A stretch of DNA of 64,000 nucleotides from Erinaceus europaeus (Eukaryota > Chordata > Mammalia > Eulipotyphla > Erinaceidae), in assembly GCF_950295315.1 (NCBI RefSeq), contig NC_080175.1:63096487-63160486 (forward strand), written 5' to 3'. A program made the position numbers and the translations under genes. The notes under the pieces were generated by a model. It was not told where the DNA came from, did not search any database, and was given only the letters and a program-made list of their open reading frames with translations. Of the stretch, positions 55,074 through 64,000 are shown piece by piece. Within the stretch, counting starts at the first letter, position 1. The number at the start of each line of letters is the position of its first letter.

Positions 55074-57559
55074 GTTAAAAATAAATTGTCAAATAATAAA
55101 TGAAATATGCTATATACATTTCTATTACCATAGAAACTTCATTTTAGTAACTAAAGCAAACAATACTCCACTGTCTTAATTATATTAAGATTTAAACATA
55201 AGGAAATTTTGCAAAAGTAAATATTTCATAGCTATAAATGCTAATTACTACAATGTCAAAAATTGTAAATCTATAGGAATAATAGCTTTAGTGAACTATT
55301 CACAAGTCAATAGCATATTTGTGTCAAGCTCTATTCACCAATAGAATATTTATAAAATTTTAATAATAACTGAGTAGTAAACCATAGAAAATGTCTGTAA
55401 TGAAATTTTAAAGAACACCATGCAAAGTTACAGTTATTATTAGTCTATATTTAGACTCCCCCCAAAAAATAATTTCAAATAGGCCACTAAATATCCAATT
55501 GCTGATTTACCCTTTTGCAATATTATTGGGCTACTCACTATGTTAACCCTCATGGATTATAAAGGCAAAAACCACTCACAATCTAAGTATTAATTAGAGG
55601 TATGGATGGGATGATATAGTAAAAATAACACCAGTTTCTTTGCAAGCAACCAGTGACAATAACTTTTTTTTCAAAGAATATACATTGATGTAGCCTTTAT
55701 AATAAGTAGTAAGGGAAATTTTCCTTTTCAAAATTTGTTTATTCTTCATCCTAAAGGAGTTTAAAATATAGAGGAAGGTAACAAAATTAGATATATTACC
55801 ATGTTGTGACTTAAATGATATTCATATTAAGATGGTATATACTTCATAATAATAAGCAAATCTTAATAACATAGAATATATCTAGGAAATCAGTCCTCAT
55901 AAAGATGCTAGATATCCACAGGGTGCTTATGAGAGCAGTTAGTTTCTTAGCTTCAATTTATGAATTAGAGTTATGATAGTCAGCAAAAGTACTTCTAAAG
56001 CAACACAGAATTTTGAAATTTAACCAATCACTTTTATTTTTAACAATAAAAGTTGGCATTCACAACTTATATTACACAACTTGTATCACAAGTGTAAAAA
56101 GCAATACTTTGTCTAATGCTATGCAGTTTCAGAAAAATGTTTTTTTTTTTGTCACTGAAAGGCATCTTCTTCTGTAAAATACTATATTTTGTTGTAGAAG
56201 TTGTTATCTGTAGTGTTATCTTCTTGCTCTACAAAAGCATACAGGGCTAGATTCAGTAATGCAGGAAAAGTGTACTGGAATTATAAACTAGGAGCTCATG
56301 TTAGTATGTGATATGTACACCCAAATTCCAAATAAATAATATTGAAATACAAATGTGAGATCATTGGTATCTATTTCTGTGTCAATATTATTATTTTAGA
56401 TTAGTGCACTTGGAACATGTGTAATACCTTGAATAAACAGGACGATACATTTAAGATGTCATTCTTTTTCATCATATTGATTTCTTCTTTTCCTGAAGAC
56501 TCAACTGGAAGAATTCAGGAAAGAGGTCAGCTTCTTATGCTACCATAATATGTGAATTATTTTTTATAATTTATCATTGATGTTTCTTCTCTGCTCTAGA
56601 TCAATATTTTCACATACAAAGTAAGAGAGGCAGAAAGATACCAATAACACCAAAGCTTTCTCTAATGTAGTGGGTACCAGGCTCAAACGTGAGTTGTATA
56701 TATGGCAAAGAAGTCACAGTATCAAAGTGATTGGTTTTGCCAGCTTCATAGGTGTTTGATTTTAAGTCAGGGCTTACCTAGTGCATATTCAAAAGGAAAC
56801 ATACTGAAAGATATATAGGAAAATATGTAACAAATAGTAGTGGATTCAATGGAAAGGGTGAATTGCCAATCTGAAAAACAGGTGACAAAATTATTGACTT
56901 TCATACTTAGATAGCAGTGGAGAAACCATTTTAGCCAAAGTATTAATAGCCTACTCTGATCAAAACTTTAAGTAGATCAAAAGATATATTTTTATTCTGT
57001 GAGAACTTACAGAGAACATAACAGAGCTATGGAAAAGGATTTAGGGAACTTCATGCATTTATGTATGAATTTTAATGGAATCCATAAGAAAGATAACATC
57101 TTCAAGATATAAAAGAAAAAGTGAGCTCAGAAAGATCTAGTTTTGCACATTGCATGTTTTTTCTCTCAAAGAAAATATAATATCTTGTTAAGCTGTAAGG
57201 CTTGTTCAGATAAGCTCTAAGATATTGCTTTTCCACCATAAAGATCTTGTTTAAAAATTCGTAAGACAAAGAAATATAAAGACTCAAGGCTTATTTTAAT
57301 GTATCACTTTTAAAAGAATATTCCATCCTCAAGAGTTAGTACTCTATATATACCACTGATAGGGCAGCTATTATTCTGTTTTTCATCCCATTTTCTTAAT
57401 TATGTGATTTTCACACTATCTTTATTATATGTTTATCATTTGTTTAAAAAAAAACACCTGTGAACCAAATGAAAAACACTTTTTTTGTTGTTTTTACATA
57501 GAACATGAGATTATCTTCTATATAAAATGTTGCAATATTTTCACCAGTTGAAATCCAAC
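55074..57559. other. Long unique AT-rich stretch
   Basis: Only an old SINE-E (56610-56748) and a T run (56142-56151) are recognised. No coding pattern. Confidence 0.45.
56610..56748 (-). mobile_element. SINE-E, antisense
   Basis: 'aagtaagagaggcagaaag', 'caaagctttctctaatgtag' and 'ttggttttgccagc' follow the antisense SINE-E order. Confidence 0.5.
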
Positions 57560-58345
57560 TTCAAGGGAAACAAAAGCAAAAATGGACTGATGGTGAAATA
57601 TTTCTGCAAGGCATAACAAAGAGACTCACACCTTACAGGGAGTGGGAGGAAATCTTTATATGTCATACATTAAACAGAGTACTGACAAAGTACACAAAGG
57701 CTTGATATACAAAGTATACAAAGAACTCAACAATAAGAATAAAAATTACCCATTGAAAAATGGGAGACAATAGGAGCAGAATCTTCTCCAAAGAACAGAT
57801 CCAAAGGGCTAACAGACATATTGACAAAAAAGTCACAGTCACCTATGAACAGTGAAATGCAAATAAAAAGAACAATGAGATATGACTTTACACTTGAGAG
57901 AATACCATACATTAGAAAAGACAGAAAAATCATCTTTTGGAGAAATTATGAGAAGAAAGGAACTCTCCTATGTTGCTGGTACGTAAATTACTCTCCTATG
58001 TAAATTGGTCCAATCCCTGTGGAAAACAATCTAGAGATTCATCAGAACGCTTAAAATGGACCACAATCTTATGTTCCCTTTTGATATAATGCGTGATTTT
58101 ACAAATAAATACTCCTGGAATCTTATAATGGACAGAAACACACTTGACACTTTTCCAGCTAGGGATTTGCTTTGTGTCCCACCTGACCTCTTCCTATCAA
58201 CCATACAGCAGTTGACTGCTATTCCCTCTCTGCCTTGAGACATGTCTACCTCTCTAGTCAGAGTCCTGGCAACTGGATAGGACTCTATACCAGAGTATTC
58301 TCCATATTATACTACAAACCATTAACCACCCAATAAAATTAAAAC
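57560..58345 (+). mobile_element. Old L1 ORF2 3' end
   Basis: Late ORF2 order: 'caaaagcaaaaatggactga', 'agaactcaacaataagaata', 'cagatccaaagggctaacag', 'gaacagtgaaatgcaaata'. The 3' part after 58110 is diverged. Not functional. Confidence 0.75.
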
Positions 58346-58466
58346 AAATATATTTATAATATGAGAATATTATTTATATGCATGTGTCTATATGCATACA
58401 TCTAAGTAGAATATAAATCAAAACTATATTTTTGTAGTATCTTTGTTAAAACATTCACAAACCAGA

Positions 58467-58745
58467 GGTGCTGAGTAGTCATGCACCCATTTGAGAGCAT
58501 GCATTACCATGCATAGGGACCAGGGTTTGAGGACATGCTTCAAACCCTGAAGGAGGCCTGCAGGAAAGAGGCTTCAGAGCTAGTAAAGCAATTCTGTAGA
58601 TGTCTTTTTCTCTCCCTCTCTATTCCCCTCTGATCTCTCGATTTCTCTTTGTCTTATCAAATAAAAAGGAAATAAAAAATGAAAAATGGTTTCTGGGAGT
58701 AATGTATTTAGTGTGTTGGTTATTAGCTCCAGCAATAAATTTGTG
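58467..58745 (+). mobile_element. SINE-B with 3' module, sense
   Basis: 'ggtgctgagtagtcatgcac', 'agggaccagggtttgagg' and 'agagctagtaaagcaattc'. An internal tandem repeat of 'caaaccctgaag' type extends the body. The module ('tctgggagtaatgtatttag', 'agctccagcaataa') follows the A-rich tail. Confidence 0.6.
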
Positions 58746-58746
58746 G

Positions 58747-58822
58747 TAGAGAAAGAGGGAGGGAGGGAGGGAGAGAGAGAAAGAGAAAGAGATAGAGAGA
58801 GAGAGGGAGAGGAAGAGAGAGA
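58747..58822. repeat. (GGGA)n/(GA)n purine tract
   Basis: A 76-base purine run broken by a single T. The serine/leucine-rich frames on the minus strand are products of it. Confidence 0.95.
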
Positions 58823-58927
58823 TTGACAAGCCATTCAGTCCACCTAAGTGTATGATTGTATGTTTTTAATATATTCACAGTATTTCATAACCAATACTAC
58901 AGCATGTGTGAAAAAAACATCAGAAAA

Positions 58928-61017
58928 TATTATTTGATATGCATTGGGAGAGGCATACGGGAAAGTGGGCCCTATCCAAGGGTTCCAGGACTGGGGGAAG
59001 TAGGAGCTCTATAGTGGAGATGTGAGGTTCCTGCTGTCTTAGGGTTCGAAAAGACAATCGATAGTTATTGTTATCATCACATTATTTGGTAATTGGGTTA
59101 ACTTTGAAAAGTCCTTTTGTTATGGTTTTCTGTACAGTACCCAGTATCTTGTATATAGCTGTGCTATCAGATGCTTCTAATCTACTTGGTCTAGGCTTTT
59201 GAGAGAGTCCGCATATCAAATACATAGCCTATATATTTAAAAGATTCAGTTTGTGTTTTGAAGAACTTTGAGACATACAATTGATTTTCCCCCTCTCATA
59301 TTAATTAACTAGTGATTTATATGTCTACATTTTGCTAGGAGTGTACATAAACACCATTCCAACCACCAAAAGATTGTGACCCATCCCTCCCACCCACTCC
59401 CACCCCCCACTGGCCCAGGAAGCTGCATGTCTACCCCTCACCACAGGGCTTTTACTTTGGTGCCCTACTTACAATTTGATCAGGAACTGCTTTTAGTTTC
59501 CCTTTCAGATCTTCTTAGTCAGCTTCTGTTGATGAGTGGGATCATCCCATACTCATCTTTATCTTTCTGACTTAGCTCACTTAACATAATTCCTTCTAGC
59601 TCTGTCCAAGATGGGTCAGAGAAGGTGGGTTCATTGTTCTTGATAGCTGCATAGTATTCCATTGTGTATATATACCACAGCTTTCTTAGCCACTCATCTG
59701 TTGTTGGGCACCTGGGTTGCTTCCAAGTTTTAGCTATTATGAATTTTGCTGCTATGAACATAGGAGTACACACTTCTTTTTGGTAGGGTGTTATGGAGTC
59801 CTTGGGGTATAACCCCAGGAGAGGAATTACTGGATCATATGGAAGGTCCATGTCTAGCCTTCTGAGAGTTTTCCAGACTGCTCTCCACAAGGCTGTACCA
59901 ATTTAAATTCCCACCAGCAATGTAAAAGGGTTCCTCTGTCCCTACATCCTCTCCAGCATTTGTTGCTGCTGTCCTTTTTGATGTATGCCATTCTTACAGG
60001 AGTGAGGTGGTATCTTAGTGTTGTCTCAATTTGCATTTCTCTGACAATCAGTGACCTAGAGCAGTTTTTCATATGTTTGTTAGCCTTTTGGATCTCCTCT
60101 GTAGTGAATGTTTTGTTCATATCCTCTGCCCATTTTTGGATGGGGTCATTTGCTTTTTTGGTGCTAAGTTTGCTGAGCTCTTTATATATTTTGGTGATTA
60201 GTTTCTTGTCTGATGTATGGCATGTGATATATCAAATAATATTGCAACCGCTGACCACAACCTAACCAACGCAACGATTGCCACCTCAACATGCTTCACC
60301 TCAGACTGTGTCAAGAGACTTCACATGTGGAATGACAACCCTTCAGCTTCATTACTCGGGTGTGACCTTTCCTTTTATAGTACACTCTAATTTCATCTCA
60401 GGTGGTTCACTTTCTAACAAAGTCCCAAAACCTAGATATACACCAGTTTCTGTGAGAGAGAGCTTATGTTCACACGTATCCATAAAATACTGCAAAATAT
60501 ATACCTGAAAGCAGAAGTACACTAGAGTTCACAGTGAGTACCTCCGTAACACTTCCTCTCCACTATTCCAAGCTTTGGGTCTATGATTGCTCAACAATTT
60601 GTTTGGCATTGTATGTTAATTCTCTTTTCAATCACCAGGTTCCAGATGCCATCAGGATGCTAGCCAGGCTTCCCTGGATTGAAGACCCCACCAATGTGTC
60701 CTGGAGCTCAGCTTCCCCAGAGACACACCCTACTAGGGAAAGAGAGAGGCAGACTGGGAGCATGGACTGACCAGTCAACGCCCATGTTCAGCGGGGAAGC
60801 AATTACAGAAGCCAGACCTTCTACCTTCTGCAACCCACAATGACCCTGGGTCCATGCTCCCGGAGGGATAGAGAATGGGAAGGCTATCAGGGGAGGGGGT
60901 GGGATATGGAGATTGGGTGGTGGGAATTGTGTGGAGTTGTACCCCTCCTACCCTATGGTTTTGTTAATTAATCCTTTCTTAAATAAAAAAAATTTAAAAA
61001 ATAACAACAACAACAAC
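58928..61017 (+). mobile_element. Young L1 with 5' inversion, complete record
   Basis: The left part (58928 to about 60225) is antisense: early 3' UTR at 58928-59518, then ORF2 C-terminal sequence. The right part (about 60226-61017) is the rest of the short-form 3' UTR in sense with its A-rich tail. The left part ends its L1 sequence at 'tattatttgatatg' and the right part begins 'gatatatcaaataat', so the two halves share about 12-15 bases of the same UTR point. 'aaaaaaacatcagaaaa' at 58911-58927 and 61018-61034 flanks the unit. Confidence 0.95.
59519..60225 (-). pseudogene. L1 ORF2 C-terminal fragment, frameshifted
   Basis: This is the 3' end of an L1 ORF2, which in intact elements encodes an endonuclease/reverse transcriptase. 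Only the C-terminal ~235 codons remain. Visible residues include [15 protein letters not shown], the cysteine/histidine-rich C-terminal region, and the terminus IPLINRS with stop at 59519. Compared with the copy at 33170, one base is missing near 59889 ('ccacaaggc' for 'ccacagaggc'), which splits the frame. No catalytic core is present. Confidence 0.9.
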
Positions 61018-61222
61018 AAAAAAACATCAGAAAAAATGCACGCACTAAGATTTTAAAGAGACATTAGAAATACAGTTTTCTGCACACCATGGAACTTGGA
61101 ACCCTGGTAACCAAGCACCCATACTCTACAAACAGCAACCTCTCTACTTCAGTTTCTAGGAGACTGGGTAGAAGCACCATGTTTTTCTGTCTGTGGAGAG
61201 CTACAGAATATAACTAAAAGAA

Positions 61223-61916
61223 ATGCCAGGTGGTGACAAAGTGTATAATACGCAAACTCCAGATGAGAAATCGTGTGAAATTCCTTTGTTCACATTGTTG
61301 AAGAGACAAAATGATTTCCATACCAGCGACCTTCAAAGGTCCACCTGATTGGGAAGCATACTCCAACTCTACTAGTGAAAACCAAGTGTACTCTACAACC
61401 AATAAGGTCAGGAGCAGAATGACTGTGACTATACTTATGACTAGGTACTCTCAAACTTTATGCCGAGTTGACTCCCAAGGACCTTCAGACCAGACCACAT
61501 CCAGTCCAGTTCTTAAGGTCCAAATCAGGGGCTACTTGCAGGAGGGCATGCACTACAGTGCCATGGGAGACCACATCACATTCAGAAGGACTCTAATGGA
61601 AGAGCTGGATTCTTGGTAGTTTGAGTCAGATGTTACAAGTCAGAAATGTAAACATCTAGCAGCAGAGGCTGAAGAGTATCTTCCAGCAGCATACCAAGAA
61701 CTATCAAAATCATCAGCAAGAGCAGCAGCAGTAGAGGGATGGCCGACATCATTAGCAACAGCAGCAGAAGAATGCTCGAAGTCTGAGTCTGCACTGATTC
61801 CCACACCACAGGAAAAAGAGTCCACTCTGCTTGTTCCTTTGGCCTCAGCTCAGAAGCTACAGCCTCAAATTGTTCCTGTGTCCAAGATAAAATATCTCTC
61901 ACCTGATTTTTTTTAA
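61223..61916 (+). pseudogene. Unassigned broken coding-like stretch
   Basis: I do not recognise this. An ATG at 61223 opens 41 codons (begins MPGGDKVYNTQTPDEK). That frame stops at 61346. The frame starting at 61311 overlaps it and stays open to TAG at 61617, then continues in the same frame without another stop to TAA at 61914. So about 200 codons in one frame contain a single internal stop, far fewer than expected in AT-rich non-coding DNA. The second part is alanine- and serine-rich (AAEAEEYLPAAYQELSK, then LVPLASAQKLQPQ). One frameshift plus one nonsense codon suggest a decayed gene or retrocopy. No A tail is visible after the stop, so a retrocopy is not shown. It could also be an exon of an unknown gene. 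GC content is above the flanks. Confidence 0.4.
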
Positions 61917-62017
61917 TAGATTATCTTTTGAGAGTTTATTATTCATCTTTTTTTCATTGTGATTTTCCCTATTTCAGATTTAAATGTCAGAAAAGGTAAG
62001 TTTCATTTGAAGTTAAA

Positions 62018-62054
62018 ATATATATATATATATATATAGTTTTAGCTTTTACCT

Positions 62055-62112
<58 letters not shown>
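62018..62112. repeat. Two (TA)n tracts
   Basis: 62018-62038 and 62057-62112 are pure TA/AT runs separated by 18 bases ('gttttagcttttaccttg'). Confidence 0.97.
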
Positions 62113-62114
<2 letters not shown>

Positions 62115-62584
62115 TATCAAAGCATCTTTTCTCTAACTCCAAGTAGGTAAGGTAGAAATGAGACATTAGGGATTCAACCCAGTGGCTTAGAAACAAGTGA
62201 TGCATCATTTTAAATGTTAAAACTTTGAGGTTAAATACATGCCACAGGACTGGTTTTTTTTTTTTTTTTTTGCTTAGTGCACTTTTATTTTCCCAAGCCT
62301 TTACTCACCAAACCTCCTGTAAATACTGTATAATAATGAAAATAGAAAAACATGGGAATTTCATAGCTTCTGTGTTCCTTCGTATTTGGGAATCTGAAAG
62401 GGAAACTGAAGTCAAACACATGTGAGTATTTGTTAAGCAACCATGAAAAAGAACTGTAAATTGTAGCTGTAGAGCAGAGGTAGAGTCTTAAATTGCAAGA
62501 CTGTACTTTAGGTAGATTAGGTTATCACAAGTCACATAGACTATTTGTTTTAACAAGAATTCTAATTTCTTTTTTTTCTCTTGT
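62113..62584. other. Unique DNA with a T run
   Basis: An 18-T run at about 62253-62270 might be a retroelement tail, but no element was recognised next to it. Confidence 0.4.
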
Positions 62585-62918
62585 GAGTGATTTAATATTG
62601 ATTTGTAAAATTATGAGACAAGGGTATAAGTCCACACCATTCCCAACATCAGAGTTCTGTGTTTCCATTCTCTCCATTGGAAACTGCAGTGGTTCTCACA
62701 AGGTCACAGACATGGGTTGGTTATTATTTCTGTAACTATATATATTTTTGCCCATATTTTCTGTGGTCTTACCTTCCCTTCTTTTCTAAGTCACACCTAC
62801 ACCTATTGCTACTTCTTATCCTTCTGTTTTCCTCTTCTCTTTCTGAGTCTTGGTGTCTTGATAGAATTGGAGTTCAGAGCCCTCTAATCATCTTTCCCTA
62901 ACATTGATCCCCCTATGG
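62585..62918 (-). mobile_element. Old L1 3' UTR, antisense, right of its tail
   Basis: 'gagacaagggtataagtcca', 'ccattctctccattggaaac' and 'gacatgggttggttattatt' are a diverged complement of the L1 3' terminus, an older variant than the others. It is interrupted by the LTR at 62925 and resumes at 63393. Confidence 0.6.
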
Positions 62919-62924
62919 GGGTAT

Positions 62925-63386
62925 GCCGGGATAGCCTGAGGGTACTTCTTCCAGAGCTAGTGCTCTCTGGGTTGGAGAGAACTCAACTGGAGCCGATCTA
63001 GGCTGCTGCTTGGGAGAGGGATCAGGAACTCGTGCCGCACTAACTTCGCAGAAGATACACTCTGGAACTCTCGGAGCCGGAAAGCAATTTCCAAGTGTCT
63101 TTAATCAGAAGAGCAGCTGTTTTTATACTCTCCAAGTAGGGTGGAAACAGGATGTGATATAGAGAGGGTGGAGAGAAAAGTGACTGGTGAAAATCAGAGT
63201 GTGACAAGGAGGGGGCAGAGCAGGCGAGAATCCTATCACTGAACCACCAATGCCCTGCAGGGAGTGCTTTATGTAAATATAAAAGTGATTTATGTAAATA
63301 GACCAAAGCTTTGAATGGGATTAATAAATCCCTATATAGGCATATAGTTAAGCAGAAGCCAGGGGGAGGTGGCATACTACCCAACA
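62925..63386 (-). mobile_element. Solo ERV LTR, class II-like, 462 bp
   Basis: A complete LTR on the minus strand. It begins TGTTGGG (plus-strand 'cccaaca' at 63380-63386) and ends CCCGGCA (plus 'tgccggg' at 62925-62931), so it has canonical TG...CA ends. Six bases, 'ggggta', are duplicated at 62919-62924 and 63387-63392. No gag, pol or env flanks it, so it is a solo LTR from recombination between two LTRs. The six-base duplication and TGTTGGG start resemble class II (betaretrovirus-like, IAP-type) elements. Assignment to class is inference. The 114-codon frame at 63040-63384 is an LTR frame. Confidence 0.9.
63100..63127 (-). promoter_or_regulatory. LTR TATA box and polyadenylation signal
   Basis: On the minus strand TATAAAAA occupies 63120-63127 and ATTAAA 63100-63105, about 15 bases further downstream. 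A poly(A) signal this close behind the TATA box implies a very short R region, a layout known from betaretrovirus-type LTRs. Activity cannot be judged from sequence. Confidence 0.65.
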
Positions 63387-63392
63387 GGGGTA

Positions 63393-64000
63393 TAAGCCAG
63401 CATTCTTTTGAGGGTTCATAAAGTGGGAGTTCTGGCTTCTGTAACTGATTTTCTGCTGGACCATGCCCCCAGCCTGTTTCTATCTTACAGAGCTCTGGAG
63501 AGGTGAGGTTCTAGGACACTTTGGTGAGTTCATCTGCTCAAGGAAGTCTGGGTGGAATCATAGTAGCATCTACAATTTGGGGGCTGAAAGACAGCAGACA
63601 AAACAATAAAACTGAACAAAAAATAGGAATATAGAAGATTAGAATAGGGATCTTAGGTGGGAAAGAAGATAGGAAGTCTACTTTAGGTATGTTCCTAGGG
63701 GACCGTGACTTTAGTAAATTTTGTTTGTGCTTGATAGCTAAAATGGAAGTGAAGTAAAATAAATTGAGAAGATGTAGTCAGAGTTGAGAATAGGAATAAA
63801 AAGCTGGTTTAGGACAGAGTAGCTGCCAAACTTGAAATAAAGTATATAAATATAATTAAATATTTACCCATCAATCTGACCCAGAGACCATATATATATT
63901 CACATTTATCACAGGAACCTGTTTAATCTCCTAGTCCCTGTCAGTCTGAGCTGTCGGCCCGTGGTCACATCTGTGAATATTCTAGTCTTCAGTCATTTCA
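63393..64000 (-). mobile_element. Old L1 3' UTR, antisense, continuing past window
   Basis: 'gggagttctggcttctgtaa', 'tttctgctggaccatgccc', 'agctctggagaggtgaggtt' and 'ctaggggaccgtgact' are late-to-middle long-form UTR in complement. The order runs on to the right edge ('ctgtcagtctgagctgtcgg'). Confidence 0.7.

Noticed and set aside
63040..63384. 114-codon minus-strand frame as a possible viral gene
   Set aside because: It lies wholly inside the solo LTR and includes the TATA and poly(A) signal region. No retroviral protein motif is seen.
1..64000. Regularly recurring blocks that could suggest a CRISPR array
   Set aside because: The repeats are dispersed SINE and L1 copies in both orientations, hundreds of bases long, with no constant short repeat and spacer pattern. 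The DNA is mammalian.

Overview
The window is nuclear DNA of a placental mammal. It is AT-rich, has no open reading frame with the look of a live gene, and is packed with interspersed repeats. The most abundant repeat is a tRNA-like SINE with an internal pol III A box and B box, a CT-rich body and a CAA/TAA-rich tail. That SINE, with its companions, is typical of hedgehogs (Erinaceidae, most likely Erinaceus). The species call rests on remembered repeat character, not on a search.

Family labels used here are my own. SINE-A is the abundant tRNA-like SINE (near-consensus copy at 37714-37988). 'SINE-A long' carries an extra 3' module of about 60 bases. SINE-B is a second tRNA-like SINE whose body ends in a run resembling 'caatttctg'. 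SINE-C has the head 'aggaggtggcgcagtgg'. SINE-D has the head 'gggtagatagcataatgg'. SINE-E is an older family with the head 'ggcaaaatagctcac'. 'L1 3' UTR' is a long recurring unit that ends in an A-rich tail. I assign it to L1 because it follows the ORF2 stop codon directly at 20810 (+) and 59519 (-), and because it is joined to inverted ORF2 sequence at 32953-33946 and 58928-61017.

Layout. 1-9058: SINEs, L1 3' UTR tails and AT-rich simple repeats. 9395-12457: three L1 3' UTR segments in both orientations. 12645-15498: SINE cluster plus an old MaLR (MLT1-like) LTR fragment. 15565-22974: L1-dominated, including a 5'-leader-like segment fused to a 3' UTR with no ORFs, and a second L1 with the last 31 codons of ORF2. 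22975-32215: mostly unique, with one 5'-inverted L1 (28781-29771). 32390-35270: nested pile of an old L1, a young inverted L1 and two SINEs. 35900-48700: old L1 ORF2 remnants (the largest at 41175-43225), SINEs and long unique stretches. 48761-55073: SINE-rich, with a young 5'-truncated L1 at 52514-53550. 55074-58345: unique DNA then an old L1 end. 58928-61017: a clean 5'-inverted young L1. 61223-61916: an unassigned, broken coding-like stretch. 62585-64000: an old L1 3' UTR split by a 462-bp solo ERV LTR.

The elements relate through retrotransposition: L1 ORF2 protein is known to mobilise SINEs, and several L1 and SINE copies here keep matching target-site duplications. I see no new biological system. 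The most informative points are the repeated 5' inversions, an internally shortened young L1 3' UTR, a 3' module shared between SINE families, the solo LTR, and the unassigned coding-like stretch.
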